Assembly: GCA_033297205.1 (NCBI GenBank) | Contig: MU859473.1 | Span: 1-13,910 of the forward strand | Length of the DNA: 13,910 bases | Source of the DNA: Pseudoneurospora amorphoporcata | Lineage: Eukaryota; Ascomycota; Sordariomycetes; Sordariales; Sordariaceae | Direction: 5' to 3' | Shown here: positions 1 to 8,446 of the stretch, in pieces | Position numbering within the stretch: the stretch's first letter is position 1 | Layout: each line of letters starts with the position of its first letter | Notes under the pieces: generated by a model | What the model was told of the DNA's origin: nothing | The model's input: only the letters and a program-made list of their open reading frames with translations | Databases searched by the model: none | Translations under genes and position numbers: made by a program

Positions 1-93
1 CTTCCGCTCCGCTTAGCTACAAGTGCATAGTTCACTGTAGCGTCCCTATACTAGTACTATCATCATAGGCTAGTTAGGGTATTGCAGCAAACA
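1..93 (+). repeat. 3' end of an LTR, cut by the window edge
   Basis: These bases match the last 93 bp of the complete solo LTR further right (4554-4646), and base 94 matches as well. There are four differences, at 14, 42, 80 and 85, all transitions, and three of them lie in CpA/TpA contexts. The copy ends in AACA, like the complete LTR. Base 94 begins a different sequence, a decayed Gag-like frame. The copy is therefore either a second solo LTR or the right-hand LTR of an element lying outside the window. Only the right flank (AGTAG) is visible, so the target duplication cannot be tested here. Confidence 0.85.
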
Positions 94-669
94 AGTAGAT
101 ACATCCTCGCCGGTGTAAGTAGCGGGATCCTTATTAGTACGAATCTTCGGAGTAATTATTTTATTGTCAGAATCGGGGACGGGGACGGATGCGGGTGAGT
201 TGACTTTATCGTGAACGGCTTTTTTAAGGGCCCTAATCTAGGTTTCAGCAGTCTTCTTAAATTTGTTATTAGCCTCGTTGGTTGCGGTAAGGTTGTCCTT
301 AAGCTGTTGAGCCTCGTATTAGAGGCTGGTAATAGTATTATCTTAATTCGCGATCTGCTAACGAGCGGCTTCTAGGAACTGGTGGGCGGCTTTTAGAGAG
401 TCCTGAGCGGCGCCGACGAACGTATTGGCCGTAATCAGGTCCGCGTAGATCAACTGCGCGAGGGCAACGATAATGTAGGAGAAAGCAGCGTATTAAGCGA
501 GTTTAGGAGCGGCGTTGAAAATCTCCTCTCCGATTAGGTTACATGAGCGCTAGAGAGCGACGCTGTTGAGAGATTCTGAGACGTTCTCGAAGAATTATTT
601 ATGCTTAGAGCCAATGATGGCGTTGATTGCGGAGATAGCGACGTCGAAATTAGTAACGGGAGCTGCCAT
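94..669 (-). pseudogene. RIP-decayed retrotransposon Gag-like N-terminus
   Basis: Read on the minus strand from an ATG at 669-667, a single frame runs 192 codons to base 94, where it meets the LTR fragment. It starts MAAPVTNF and contains seven in-frame stops (TAA or TAG, no TGA), each consistent with a former glutamine codon changed by C to T at CpA. The middle is alanine-, glutamine- and lysine-rich and would form a coiled coil (near EAQQLKDNL). The end, DPATYTGED, resembles the start of the conserved region in fungal LTR-retrotransposon Gag proteins. No protease or reverse transcriptase is visible, because the frame is cut at 94. The Gag assignment rests on general character and this one motif, so it is tentative; that this is a decayed frame is much surer. 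Confidence 0.6.
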
Positions 670-1200
670 TCAAATAGTTATAATCAGCTTAATCAACGCT
701 AGCTACTTTGTAGCGTAAATGGTATTTGTTAACCACCTTGTAGCGACGAAAGGAAGGTCTGTCGCGTTGCGACGAGAGCGGTCTATTGCGGTGCGACGAA
801 AAGAGAGGTATATCGCGGTGCGACAAAATCGCGGGCACGTCGGAGATACTCACGACGGCGGCGATAACTTAGCTTAATAGTATACGCTCGCAGTGTAATA
901 GGTAGGTACAACTAACTATTACAGTATAGGGCGAGGTACAGGGTAAATATAACATACGTAATTGTACGAAGAAAGGAAAAGGAAAGAGAGGGAGGTGTGC
1001 GGTTTAAATATAGGGATGCCCTAAATCTAGACTGAAGCCTACTAGTGTATACATGCGTGCGATCCTATTGGCTAATGGCTAATGGAGACTCGATGGCTGT
1101 GCTAGCTGTGTAGCGTATTACTAGTGCTATTATAGGTAATCCTATAATAGTTTTATACTATCGACGAATTTGAAGCTCTACGTAATAGTAGCAATAACGG
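670..1200 (-). other. Presumed leader/promoter of the Gag-like element
   Basis: No reading frame is visible. Read on the minus strand toward the Gag-like ATG, this stretch has a pyrimidine-rich run (about 1000-970), a TATA-like TATATTTAA (1012-1004) and then the 26-bp tandem repeats. That is the order expected of an LTR promoter followed by an untranslated leader. No LTR boundary or primer-binding site could be placed. A small direct repeat, GGCTAAT twice, lies near 1069-1083. Confidence 0.3.
743..836. repeat. Degenerate ~26-bp tandem repeat, about 3.5 units
   Basis: GCGACGA or GCGACAA recurs at 743, 769, 793 and 820, spaced 26, 24 and 27 bp. Each unit continues with a purine-rich stretch and then a CGCG/TTGCGG block. 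Units differ by several substitutions. The array lies 75-170 bp upstream of the minus-strand Gag-like start, so it would be in the leader RNA of that element. Confidence 0.6.
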
Positions 1201-3190
1201 TACTACTACCTATATTAAAATAATAATTAGTATATTGTAGATTGTATAGGGGATAACATAGTTTATTATGGGATTTACTATCAATAATATAACTTTTTAG
1301 CGTGCAGTTCGCTAACTTGACTAGCGATGTAGTGCGATGGTTAAAGTTTAGTCTCTTGTTAATATAATAAGTAGACTACTTCTCCTTTACAATTATATAC
1401 GTATCTCTTAAGTACGTAATATTCGTCTCTTACTGTAAAAAATAGCTACATAGCCTCTCCTATGTAGTGTTAAAGTCGTCAATCGTATACGCATAGTATA
1501 TATACTTCCAAAGGGTATAAAGCTTAGACTATAAATACTCTATGGCATTAGGTAACGGTTCTAGATAATCTATGTCGTCTGCTAGGCAGTTAAGGCTGTT
1601 GATTATACTTCGATTTTCTTCGTTAAAACCTTCCAAGCTCGTTATATTACTAAGTTATGCTGGCGTAGGCTAGGCCAATGTTAATACTAATATTTCTTAC
1701 TATATTTATATCTATATTATGGCAGCATACGTATTAGTAACTTAAGTAGCGACCTTCTTGTCCTATTTGCGCTTGATGTTCAACACTATTGTAATAGCAC
1801 GTAACGAGAGAGACAGAGCTGCAGCGTTGTTGACGTTCAATATAGAATTTACTATTAAAGAGTAAAATAAAGAAAAGAGTTGTGCGCGCAGCTAGCGATA
1901 GGAGATATGCTCCTAGAGCCAAGTCTACTACGGGACTTACTCTTCCTTATCTAATCTATAACCAATTATATTAATCGCATCCTCTATGCGATGCCTTCTA
2001 GCTTGTCGCTCCCAACACAAGGTAGGACATGGCACATCTAACTAGGCTATGATAATTATATTCTTATTAACGTGAAGGATATAGAGTTATAACTTTACCT
2101 AGGGATAAATTCGTTCGACGGCTAATCTCATTGCTATATTATAATTTGTAATAGTAACTCGTAGTTTCTTAGTAGCAATAGTTTTATAACGAGCGTTGAC
2201 TTAGTCTATAAGCCAGTCAAAACCCTCCTATCGCTCGTTATCAACCAACCCAAAACCGTAACTAAAGGTATAGTTAACACTAGTTATACTGATAATTTAG
2301 AAGAAGGCTAGGCTTTTGTTATTAGCTTTGTACGTATTATCGTACATCTGGACCTAGGAATTTTCCTTCTATATATACTCTCCTTATAAATTACTTTAGA
2401 AGAGGGCAGTTAGCTTAGTTTTAGCGGGATCTTCCTAGTTAACTATAAAGTAGACCCCCTTTTCTATAAGCAGCTTTATAGTAAGCTAAAAAGGGTTATA
2501 GCTAGCCTATATAGTCTTGTTGAGTTTGTAACGAAGGTTAATGAGTTGCCGATCAGTAAACGCGTTCTTAAGCTTTAGAAACCTCTTCTTTAGCTCAATC
2601 TTAATTTCGCGGTTGGGTATACTAGGTTGGTCAATGTAGGTAGCGATAAATGCTTTGTGTTGAACTTTGAATACTGAATAGATGAGAGGATTTTTATTAG
2701 GTATATAAGTATAAAATTTATAGCCTTCGCGTAGTTAAAAAGTCTACCGTCTATCGTTACACTTTAACGCCCTGGTATACTCCTGCTAAGAGCAGCCCTA
2801 TTTAGCAGTTAAGGTAGCATGAGAGTAATAGTCTAGCTTGCGAACCGGACCAGCAGCGCAAACGAAATCGACTCTAGTATAATCACTATACTATTTTAGG
2901 ATATTATTCGATCGACCTTTTATTACACTATAGCTGAGCTCTTATGCCCACTGCTTAACGGCTGCCACGAGGTTATCGAGAGTATCGTACTGGGTATTAA
3001 AGATAGGGTAGTCGCTATACTCGTAGTATTAAGAGGTAGAAGTCTCCTCATCATCGTCATCGCTATCAATCTCTATCGGTTGCGCTGAGGTGAGGTCAGT
3101 GAGATCGATTGCTTAGCTAGGGTATGCGCTACGGTCGCGTGCGCTCGTCGGCTAAGTTGCTATATTAGCTATCTATATCATTACGGTTAG
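1200..3190 (-). pseudogene. Mutator-like (MULE/FAR1-type) DNA transposase fossil
   Basis: The minus strand carries a stop-ridden transposase frame. From about 3190 it reads an acidic leader (DSDDDDEE near 3075-3050), then a region with QYDTLDNL and an AVKQWA segment. The MULE core follows: YDNTYKANNKSLAFFQIIS at about 2346-2290, NYTFSYGFGLVDNE, then VTITNYNIAM at about 2157-2128, an AVERIYP segment, and LYILHVNKNI near 2085-2060. This order matches the MULE domain (first Asp in the D-x-TY block, second Asp in the VTD block, then the LC-WH-NKN block). A later piece, from about 1535, reads LYTLWKYIYYAYTIDDF, then NHRTTSLVKLANCTLKSY at about 1350-1290, which fits the C-terminal TTSxVExxHxxLK block. 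The second Asp is Asn and the final Glu is Lys, both explicable by G to A. Terminal inverted repeats were not found. All stops read are TAA or TAG. The element is dead. Confidence 0.8.
1640..2040 (-). other. Foreign segment splitting the transposase fossil
   Basis: Transposase similarity stops after the LYILHVNKNI block (about 2045) and resumes near 1535, whereas intact family members need only a few tens of residues here. On the minus strand the extra DNA includes TGTTGGGAG starting at 2017, like the 5' end of a short fungal Ty1/copia LTR, and a later frame (EGFNEENRS near 1640-1614) unlike MULE proteins. It may be a small truncated LTR element. No target duplication could be matched, so the borders are approximate. 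Confidence 0.35.
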
Positions 3191-3293
3191 CTATAAAACG
3201 TATAGAAACTTAATATATTATTTCCTACCATTAACAAATAACAGCGCTTTGTTTACTTGGTGATATCTTGTAATGTGCGCGATAGTAGTTTGA

Positions 3294-3541
3294 TTAATTA
3301 TAGAGAGGGTAGTGATAGTAATAAAGGAGGAAGCGAAGCGATACGACGATGCTTGCAAATCGCTAAGTATAATGATAGATTACTGGACTGGTCAGTACAG
3401 TACAAAATCTAGGTATAATGGGTTGAAATCTAGGGGCTTGGCGGTCGCGGTACAATTTGCTAACAAAGCTATAGAGACTGAGATGGATGCGAGCGATTTA
3501 ATTAGTTCAAAAATTTTGGTATGTATTAGCGTGCCTTAGCG
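3294..3541 (+). other. Open frame in a GC-richer island; identity unknown
   Basis: This stretch stays open for about 80 codons between stops inside DNA where stops are otherwise very frequent. It reads KEEAKRYDDACKS, then DYWTGQYSTKSRYN, then VQFANKAIETEMDASD. There is no in-frame ATG at the beginning; the open frame is entered without one and ends with TAG after VCISVP. I do not recognise it. The charged, helical character suggests a fragment of a former protein, perhaps from another mobile element, but chance is possible. Confidence 0.3.
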
Positions 3542-4026
3542 CGCGGGAGAGGTGGGGCGGCGGTGGGGCTACGGTGCTAGAAGACATTTATTATGGTACG
3601 AAAAGACATTCTCTTAAATTATATACTAATTTTGAACCTAAATTTATTCTTATTCTATATATTATTTAATATAATATTATTCTTTTTAATCATTTTTTTC
3701 TATAATTTAAATACTTCTTCTATATTAATACGCGACTAAACTACCTTACGTACCCACGCTAACAATTTTATATCTACACATTTAAACTCTAATTGAATTA
3801 TGAACTGACGAACTTATTACTAGTTAATTATAATTTTATAACTATTTATTAGAACGAATTACCTAATAACGTATATAATCTCTTAATTTATAACCTTACA
3901 TCCCATTTAATTACTAAAATAATTAGTTGACAATTAATATTCATTATAAATAATTATTATAAACTAATAAATATTTAAATATTTACTTGAATAAATAACA
4001 TAAACTCCTTCTCTTTAATTGATTTC
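3542..4026. other. Extremely AT-rich, gene-free stretch
   Basis: After a short GC-rich lead (3540-3575, with GGTGGGGCGGCGGTGGGG), the sequence becomes almost pure A/T from about 3600, dominated by TA, TTA and ATA words, and stays so to the solo LTR. No frame or repeat unit is recognisable. The composition fits heavily RIP-mutated repeat DNA, in which fungi commonly set heterochromatin. Confidence 0.6.
4022..4026. repeat. Left 5-bp target site duplication (ATTTC)
   Basis: ATTTC directly precedes the TGTT end of the solo LTR and is repeated exactly after its AACA end. Confidence 0.85.
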
Positions 4027-4646
4027 TGTTAACGTGTGGCTAGTACTGTGCCTTGTAACTGCCTTGTACTACCTTGTAGTATAGAAGGCTGATTGCTGAG
4101 GACACTATTCCTTCTACGTTACGGAATCAGTTGACTCAGCCCTCACAGAATCTACTAGAACACAGAGGTTTCACCACTGCATTCTGGATTCTCGAACTTA
4201 TTCAGCATTCTCCCTAGATTGATTTGTCATTATAGAATGCAACAGAAACTCATAGATTCAACTCTTTCCTTTCATGGTATAGTACTCTTACAAGCACTTC
4301 TACACTCTAGAAGCTTCCAAACACTCAAATTTATATATATAAAGACCTCTCCTCTCCATTAGTTAGTTACTCCTTAAGCAAGCAAGCCTAACTTAAGCAA
4401 TACAATATAGTCTTTTCTCACAGTGCAGAGTCCACTGTAATCTTCTGTCTTAAGAGCAGAGTCCTCTCTAAGACCTCTTTTACAACACTCCTATTGTATC
4501 TGCAACTACGCTGCAATTACGCTGCTTCCTTCAGCACTGCTGTCGTACCACCGCTTCCGCTCCGCTCAGCTACAAGTGCATAGTTCACTGTAGCATCCCT
4601 ATACTAGTACTATCATCATAGGCTAGTTAGGGCATTGTAGCAAACA
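4027..4646 (+). mobile_element. Complete 620-bp solo LTR
   Basis: The element begins TGTTAACG and ends GCAAACA, giving the terminal TGTT...AACA inverted repeat of LTRs. It is flanked on both sides by the identical 5-bp word ATTTC. Its last 93 bp recur at the window start. Inside are a TATA box (4331-4344) and a downstream region rich in GCAGAGTC/ACTGT words that would hold the transcription start and R region. No internal coding region or second adjacent LTR exists, so it is a solo LTR left by recombination between the two LTRs of a full element. Orientation follows the TATA box. The base composition is far less TA-biased than either flank, so it probably arrived after the surrounding DNA had been mutated. 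Whether the parent was Ty1/copia or Ty3/gypsy cannot be told from the LTR. Confidence 0.85.
4331..4344 (+). promoter_or_regulatory. TATA box of the solo LTR
   Basis: TTATATATATAAAG is a strong TATA element located about 305 bp into the LTR, a usual place for the U3 promoter. It points away from the Gag-like and transposase relics and toward the AT-rich DNA at 4650-5150. Any surviving transcription would run into that gene-free tract. Confidence 0.6.
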
Positions 4647-4651
4647 ATTTC
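4647..4651. repeat. Right 5-bp target site duplication (ATTTC)
   Basis: This is an exact copy of bases 4022-4026 placed directly after the AACA terminus of the solo LTR. Confidence 0.85.
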
Positions 4652-5150
4652 TTTACCTTATTATTTTATAACTGTAATTTCGTACCCTTTGAATAATTTA
4701 CAGTAGTATAATAGCTAGCGTTATAAGTTCTTGCTACGGTAGCGACTATTTTAAATTTTCCTTCCTTTAGGGTACTAACAGCTAAATTGATATGCTACTT
4801 ATTCGAAAGACTGGCGAGAAAGTCACTAGTTAGCTCTATTGTATATAATGTTATAGTAAAGTAATTCAATTCTTGATAGGATAAATGTAATATATAGAAC
4901 GAGAGTTAATAAGATTATAATGTGCGAAAGTGCAAGACAGTCAGACATAGTTAGAGCTTACTTAAACTATTCTCCGCACGCTATTTAATACGTTAAAAAG
5001 CAGTGAGGCGCGCTGCTTAGTTAGATTTTATATTAGTTATAATATTTGTATTATTTTATACTAAATACTATTCTTTCTTTTAGTAATATTTCGTAGTTAG
5101 TAATAGATTTATACAGTTATAGAAATAAAGTTGCTTATAGTAGATATACA
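4652..5150. other. TA-rich RIP-like DNA, no gene seen
   Basis: This continues the AT-rich DNA that the solo LTR interrupted. TAG, TAA and TTA words dominate in all frames, and I could not recover a protein family on either strand. It ends in a run of seven A residues (about 5151-5157), after which the composition becomes normal. Confidence 0.55.
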
Positions 5151-6697
5151 AAAAAACGGTAGTACATCGGTTTACTAACAAAATGCGGGGCTTGCCAGGT
5201 ACCGAAATTTTTTCGCGAATCAATGCATTTTCGCGAATCCGTAAGCCAGACCCCGTGGTCGCAGATGGCGTTTCTAGCCCAGACGAGTACCCTGCAGCCA
5301 CCTAGCTGTCGCGTTACAGCTGCGGTGAGCTAAAAACACCGGCGAACGGCTGGATTGGCCCCGGCCACCGACCTTCAGTTGGCCTCACCTCCGGGGCCCC
5401 GCACGTTTCCCCAACGGCGTTGGCGGGACACGTGCCGTTATTTTGGCCATTACCTGACTGGGTTAAGCTCGCTTGTTTGATTTTATCCTGCCGCGCGGCG
5501 GGCTTCTCTCTTGCGGCTAGCACAACGACCGGCGCTACGGCCACCGGCCCAACCTCCAAGCTTGTGAAATAAGTTTTGCCGAAGTTTTGCCTTGGATGGT
5601 GGTATGCGGCCCGCCTTTCCGGCAAAAGGACAAAAGGGTAAAAGCAAGAGGAGGCAGGAGCGATGGAGAGAGGAGGACAGTTCCTTTGTTTGGGAGTGGA
5701 GTTGGGAGACATTGGGAACATCAGATGTCGAAAATTGGGGGAAACACTTGTTTTGAAAACATCGCAGAGAAACGAGGGGGGCTATCATCTATTCTGTCAC
5801 TCTACCCAAACAGCGAATAGCCTCTTGTCTGAAACGGCACTACCAATGGCTATATAACGTCGAGTGACTGAGAAAGGAACATATTCCGTTTGTCACAGCC
5901 AAAAGAGAGCTTCTCGAAACACGAATAGCTTCTCCAAAGACAGCTGCTGACTGGCTGGGTCTTCATTACACATTTTGATCTGTGGAACCCACAGTCGTGC
6001 AACGCAACGAACGACGCATCACAAGTGCTTGTCTTTCTTTTTATGTCCCCCTCCCGTTCAGCTGGTAACAGGTACCGGTACCTACATACGTACTGTGCAT
6101 ACATCACAAGCTCGCGCGCATGGCTTCTTCACCTTCCACTTTTCCCAGTCGTCCGCCATCCTCTGTGGTCCCAAAAATGCCCCGCGGTGGGGAGGGACGT
6201 AACGCAAGGGTCCTTGTTCCGGGCCCTTGCTCGACCTCAAAGCATATCGTGGGAAAAGTCACCATTGGTGTGCAATGGCGATACCTTCTTCCACTACGCC
6301 AATCTCAGAAAAGCCTTGGGTTTGGGTTTCTTGCTGATTTACCAGGACATGGGCTGCTGTGTGTTGTGCAATGTTTCCATGCGGGCAAAAATTCGAAGAG
6401 CATGGGGATGGAAGCACACAAGGAAGCGTTGGGAACCACACACACATGGAGACAGACACAAACGAACAGGTACATACTATACGGATCGTCTAGGTGTATG
6501 TACAAGTTACACTTACTACCAGTGATGTTGTATTGACCTTGCCTGATCTCTCTCTGGGTACCATTGATCTCCTCTCAGGCTATGCCTAGCTCTTCTCGCG
6601 GTGTCAACGGTCCGAAACACGGGAGAAATGGGGGTCATTAAGTGTCCCCTTTGGGAAGTTCTCTGGTTGGGCTAGGCTTGTTGTCATGGGCCATGCC
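5151..6697. other. Intergenic region upstream of the beta-glucosidase gene
   Basis: GC content is ordinary. Frames up to 166 codons occur on both strands, but they overlap one another, lack family motifs and look like chance. Notable short elements are a doublet of TTCGCGAA (5212-5237), a repeated GTTTTGCC (about 5571-5590), a 14-bp perfect palindrome (6070-6083), a GTGGGG match to the CRE-1/CreA consensus (6187-6192) and a CGGTCCG inverted zinc-cluster-type triplet (6608-6614). The last two are low-information motifs. They would fit carbon-source control of a cellobiose-cleaving enzyme, but the sequence alone does not prove use. Confidence 0.5.
5210..5239. repeat. Direct repeat TTTTCGCGAATC, 18-bp spacing
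   Basis: TTTTCGCGAATC occurs at 5210-5221 and again at 5228-5239. Each copy contains the 8-bp palindrome TTCGCGAA. On the minus strand each reads TCGCGAAA, which fits the published StuA/APSES response element (WCGCGWNM). The pair lies just inside the GC-normal side of the boundary with the transposon graveyard. Confidence 0.6.
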
Positions 6698-6703
6698 TAT
6701 AAG
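6698..6703 (+). promoter_or_regulatory. Putative TATA box of the beta-glucosidase gene
   Basis: TATAAG (followed by A) lies 225 bp upstream of the start codon. It is followed by a pyrimidine-rich tract (about 6745-6800), a common setting for fungal transcription starts. From the tract to 6923 there is no other ATG, so 6923 would be the first start codon in the mRNA. Confidence 0.45.
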
Positions 6704-6922
6704 ATGACCATCCCGCTCCTTACTTGGGAGCTTCGTTCTTCTTTCGTGTGCTCCCTTTCTCCCTCCATATTCCTTCAACCCCTCTTTCTCTCTTCTATCT
6801 CACGCATTGCAAAGCAACTAGAGTTTGAGTTGCTTCATATCAGTTTGGCAGAGTCATTCTGATAGATCGCCTCCAACCCATCTCTGGATAACTCCTATTA
6901 TCTCACGAGATAAGCATTCATT

Positions 6923-8446
6923 ATGTCTCTTCCTAAGGATTTCCTCTGGGGCTTTGCTACTGCGGCGTAAGTACTACTCCTCAGCTGAACTCCAAAGCTC
7001 ATTATTAGCAAGATCGTATGTGCAGAACTCAGCAACTTATACACATATCTCTGAATTAGCTATCAGATTGAGGGTGCTATCTACGCTCACGGCCGTGGCC
7101 CCTCTATCTGGGATACTTTCTGCAACATCCCCGGAAAGATCGCCGACGGCAGCTCTGGCATCGTCGCCTGCGACTCTTACAACCGCACCAAGGAGGACAT
7201 TGACCTTCTCAAGTCTCTCGGCGCCACCGCCTACCGCTTCTCCATCTCGTGGTCTCGCATAATCCCCGTCGGTGGCCGCAAGGACCCCATCAACCAGAAG
7301 GGCATCGACCACTATGTCAAGTTCGTCGATGACCTGCTCGAGGCCGGCATCACGCCCTTCATCACCCTCTTCCACTGGGATCTGCCCGATGGTCTCGACA
7401 AGCGGTACGGCGGTCTCCTGAACCGCGAAGAGTTCCCCCTTGACTTTGAGAACTACGCCCGCATCATGTTCAAGGCCATCCCCAAGTGCAAGCACTGGAT
7501 CACCTTCAACGAGCCCTGGTGCAGCTCCATCCTCGGCTACAACTCGGGCTACTTTGCCCCTGGCCACACCTCCGACCGTACCAAGTCGCCCGTTGGTGAC
7601 AGCGCTCGCGAGCCCTGGATCGTTGGCCATAACCTCCTCATCGCCCACGGCCGTGCCGTCAAGGCTTACCGGGAGGACTTCAAGCCCACGCACGGCGGTG
7701 AGATCGGCATCACCCTGAACGGCGACGCCACTCTCCCTTGGGATCCCGAGGACCCCTTGGACGTCGAGGCGTGCGACCGCAAGATCGAGTTCGCCATCAG
7801 CTGGTTCGCGGACCCCATCTACTTCGGCAAGTACCCAGACTCGATGCGCAAGCAGCTTGGCGACCGGCTGCCCGAGTTCACGCCCGAGGAGGTGGCGCTC
7901 GTCAAGGGCTCCAACGATTTCTACGGCATGAACCACTACACGGCCAATTACATCAAGCACAAGAAGGGCGTCCCGCCTGAGGACGACTTCCTCGGCAACC
8001 TCGAGACGCTCTTCTACGACAAGAACGGCAACTGCATCGGTCCCGAGACCCAGTCCTTCTGGCTCCGCCCGCATGCCCAGGGCTTCCGCGACCTGCTCAA
8101 CTGGCTCAGCAAGCGCTACGGCTACCCCAAGATTTACGTGACCGAGAACGGCACCTCTCTCAAGGGCGAGAACGACATGCCGCTCGAGCAGATCGTCGAG
8201 GACGACTTCCGCGTCAAGTACTTCAACGACTACGTCAACGCCATGGCCAAGGCCCGCAGCGAGGACGGCGTCAACGTCCAGGGATACCTGGCTTGGAGTC
8301 TGATGGACAACTTTGAGTGGGCTGAGGGCTATGAGACGCGCTTCGGCGTCACCTATGTCGACTATGAGAACGACCAGAAGAGGTACCCCAAGAAGAGCGC
8401 CAAGAGCTTGAAGCCGCTCTTTGACTCGTTGATCAAGAAGGACTAA
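6923..8446 (+). CDS. gh1-1: Intracellular GH1 beta-glucosidase (two exons, 476 aa)
   Basis: The product hydrolyses beta-1,4-linked glucosides such as cellobiose to glucose. Exons are 6923-6966 and 7060-8446; splicing gives 1431 nt and joins GC to C as the Ala15 codon, restoring the conserved ATAAYQIEG segment. The start yields MSLPKDFLWG, the normal N-terminus of this family, and there is no signal peptide, so the enzyme is cytosolic. Family 1 features are the TFNEP motif with acid/base Glu166, the YVTENG motif with nucleophile Glu377, the substrate-binding WDLP near 121-124, and the C-terminal WSLMDNFEWAEGY block. Trp168 and Leu173, linked to glucose tolerance in the Humicola insolens enzyme, are present. 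In Neurospora the close relative gh1-1 cleaves cellobiose imported by cellodextrin transporters and is induced on cellulose; I infer the same role here. Length and motifs are complete, and no damage is seen. The symbol follows the Neurospora name by recognition, not by search. Confidence 0.95.
6967..7059 (+). other. Intron 1 of the beta-glucosidase gene (93 bp)
   Basis: The donor is GTAAGT and the acceptor is TTAG. The intron follows codon position 2 of residue 15. Without splicing, translation would stop at once, because the codon after GCG is TAA. No perfect CTAAC branch point is seen; GCTGAAC near 6982-6988 is a weak candidate but lies early in the intron. Confidence 0.93.

Noticed and set aside
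1734..1922. A 62-codon minus-strand frame inside the transposase fossil
   Set aside because: It lies in the inserted segment, has no recognisable family, and is short enough to be chance.
94..4026. Treating the two LTR copies as the ends of one full-length LTR retrotransposon
   Set aside because: The right copy has its own perfect 5-bp duplication on both sides, no PPT or primer-binding site is visible next to the copies, and the DNA between them holds relics of other elements on the minus strand.
5314..6536. Overlapping frames of 60-166 codons on both strands upstream of the beta-glucosidase gene
   Set aside because: They contradict one another, lack conserved motifs and splice structure, and fit chance frames in GC-normal DNA.
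7037..8074. A 345-codon minus-strand frame opposite the beta-glucosidase gene
   Set aside because: It is the antisense shadow of strongly GC3-biased coding sequence; the plus strand carries a complete GH1 enzyme.
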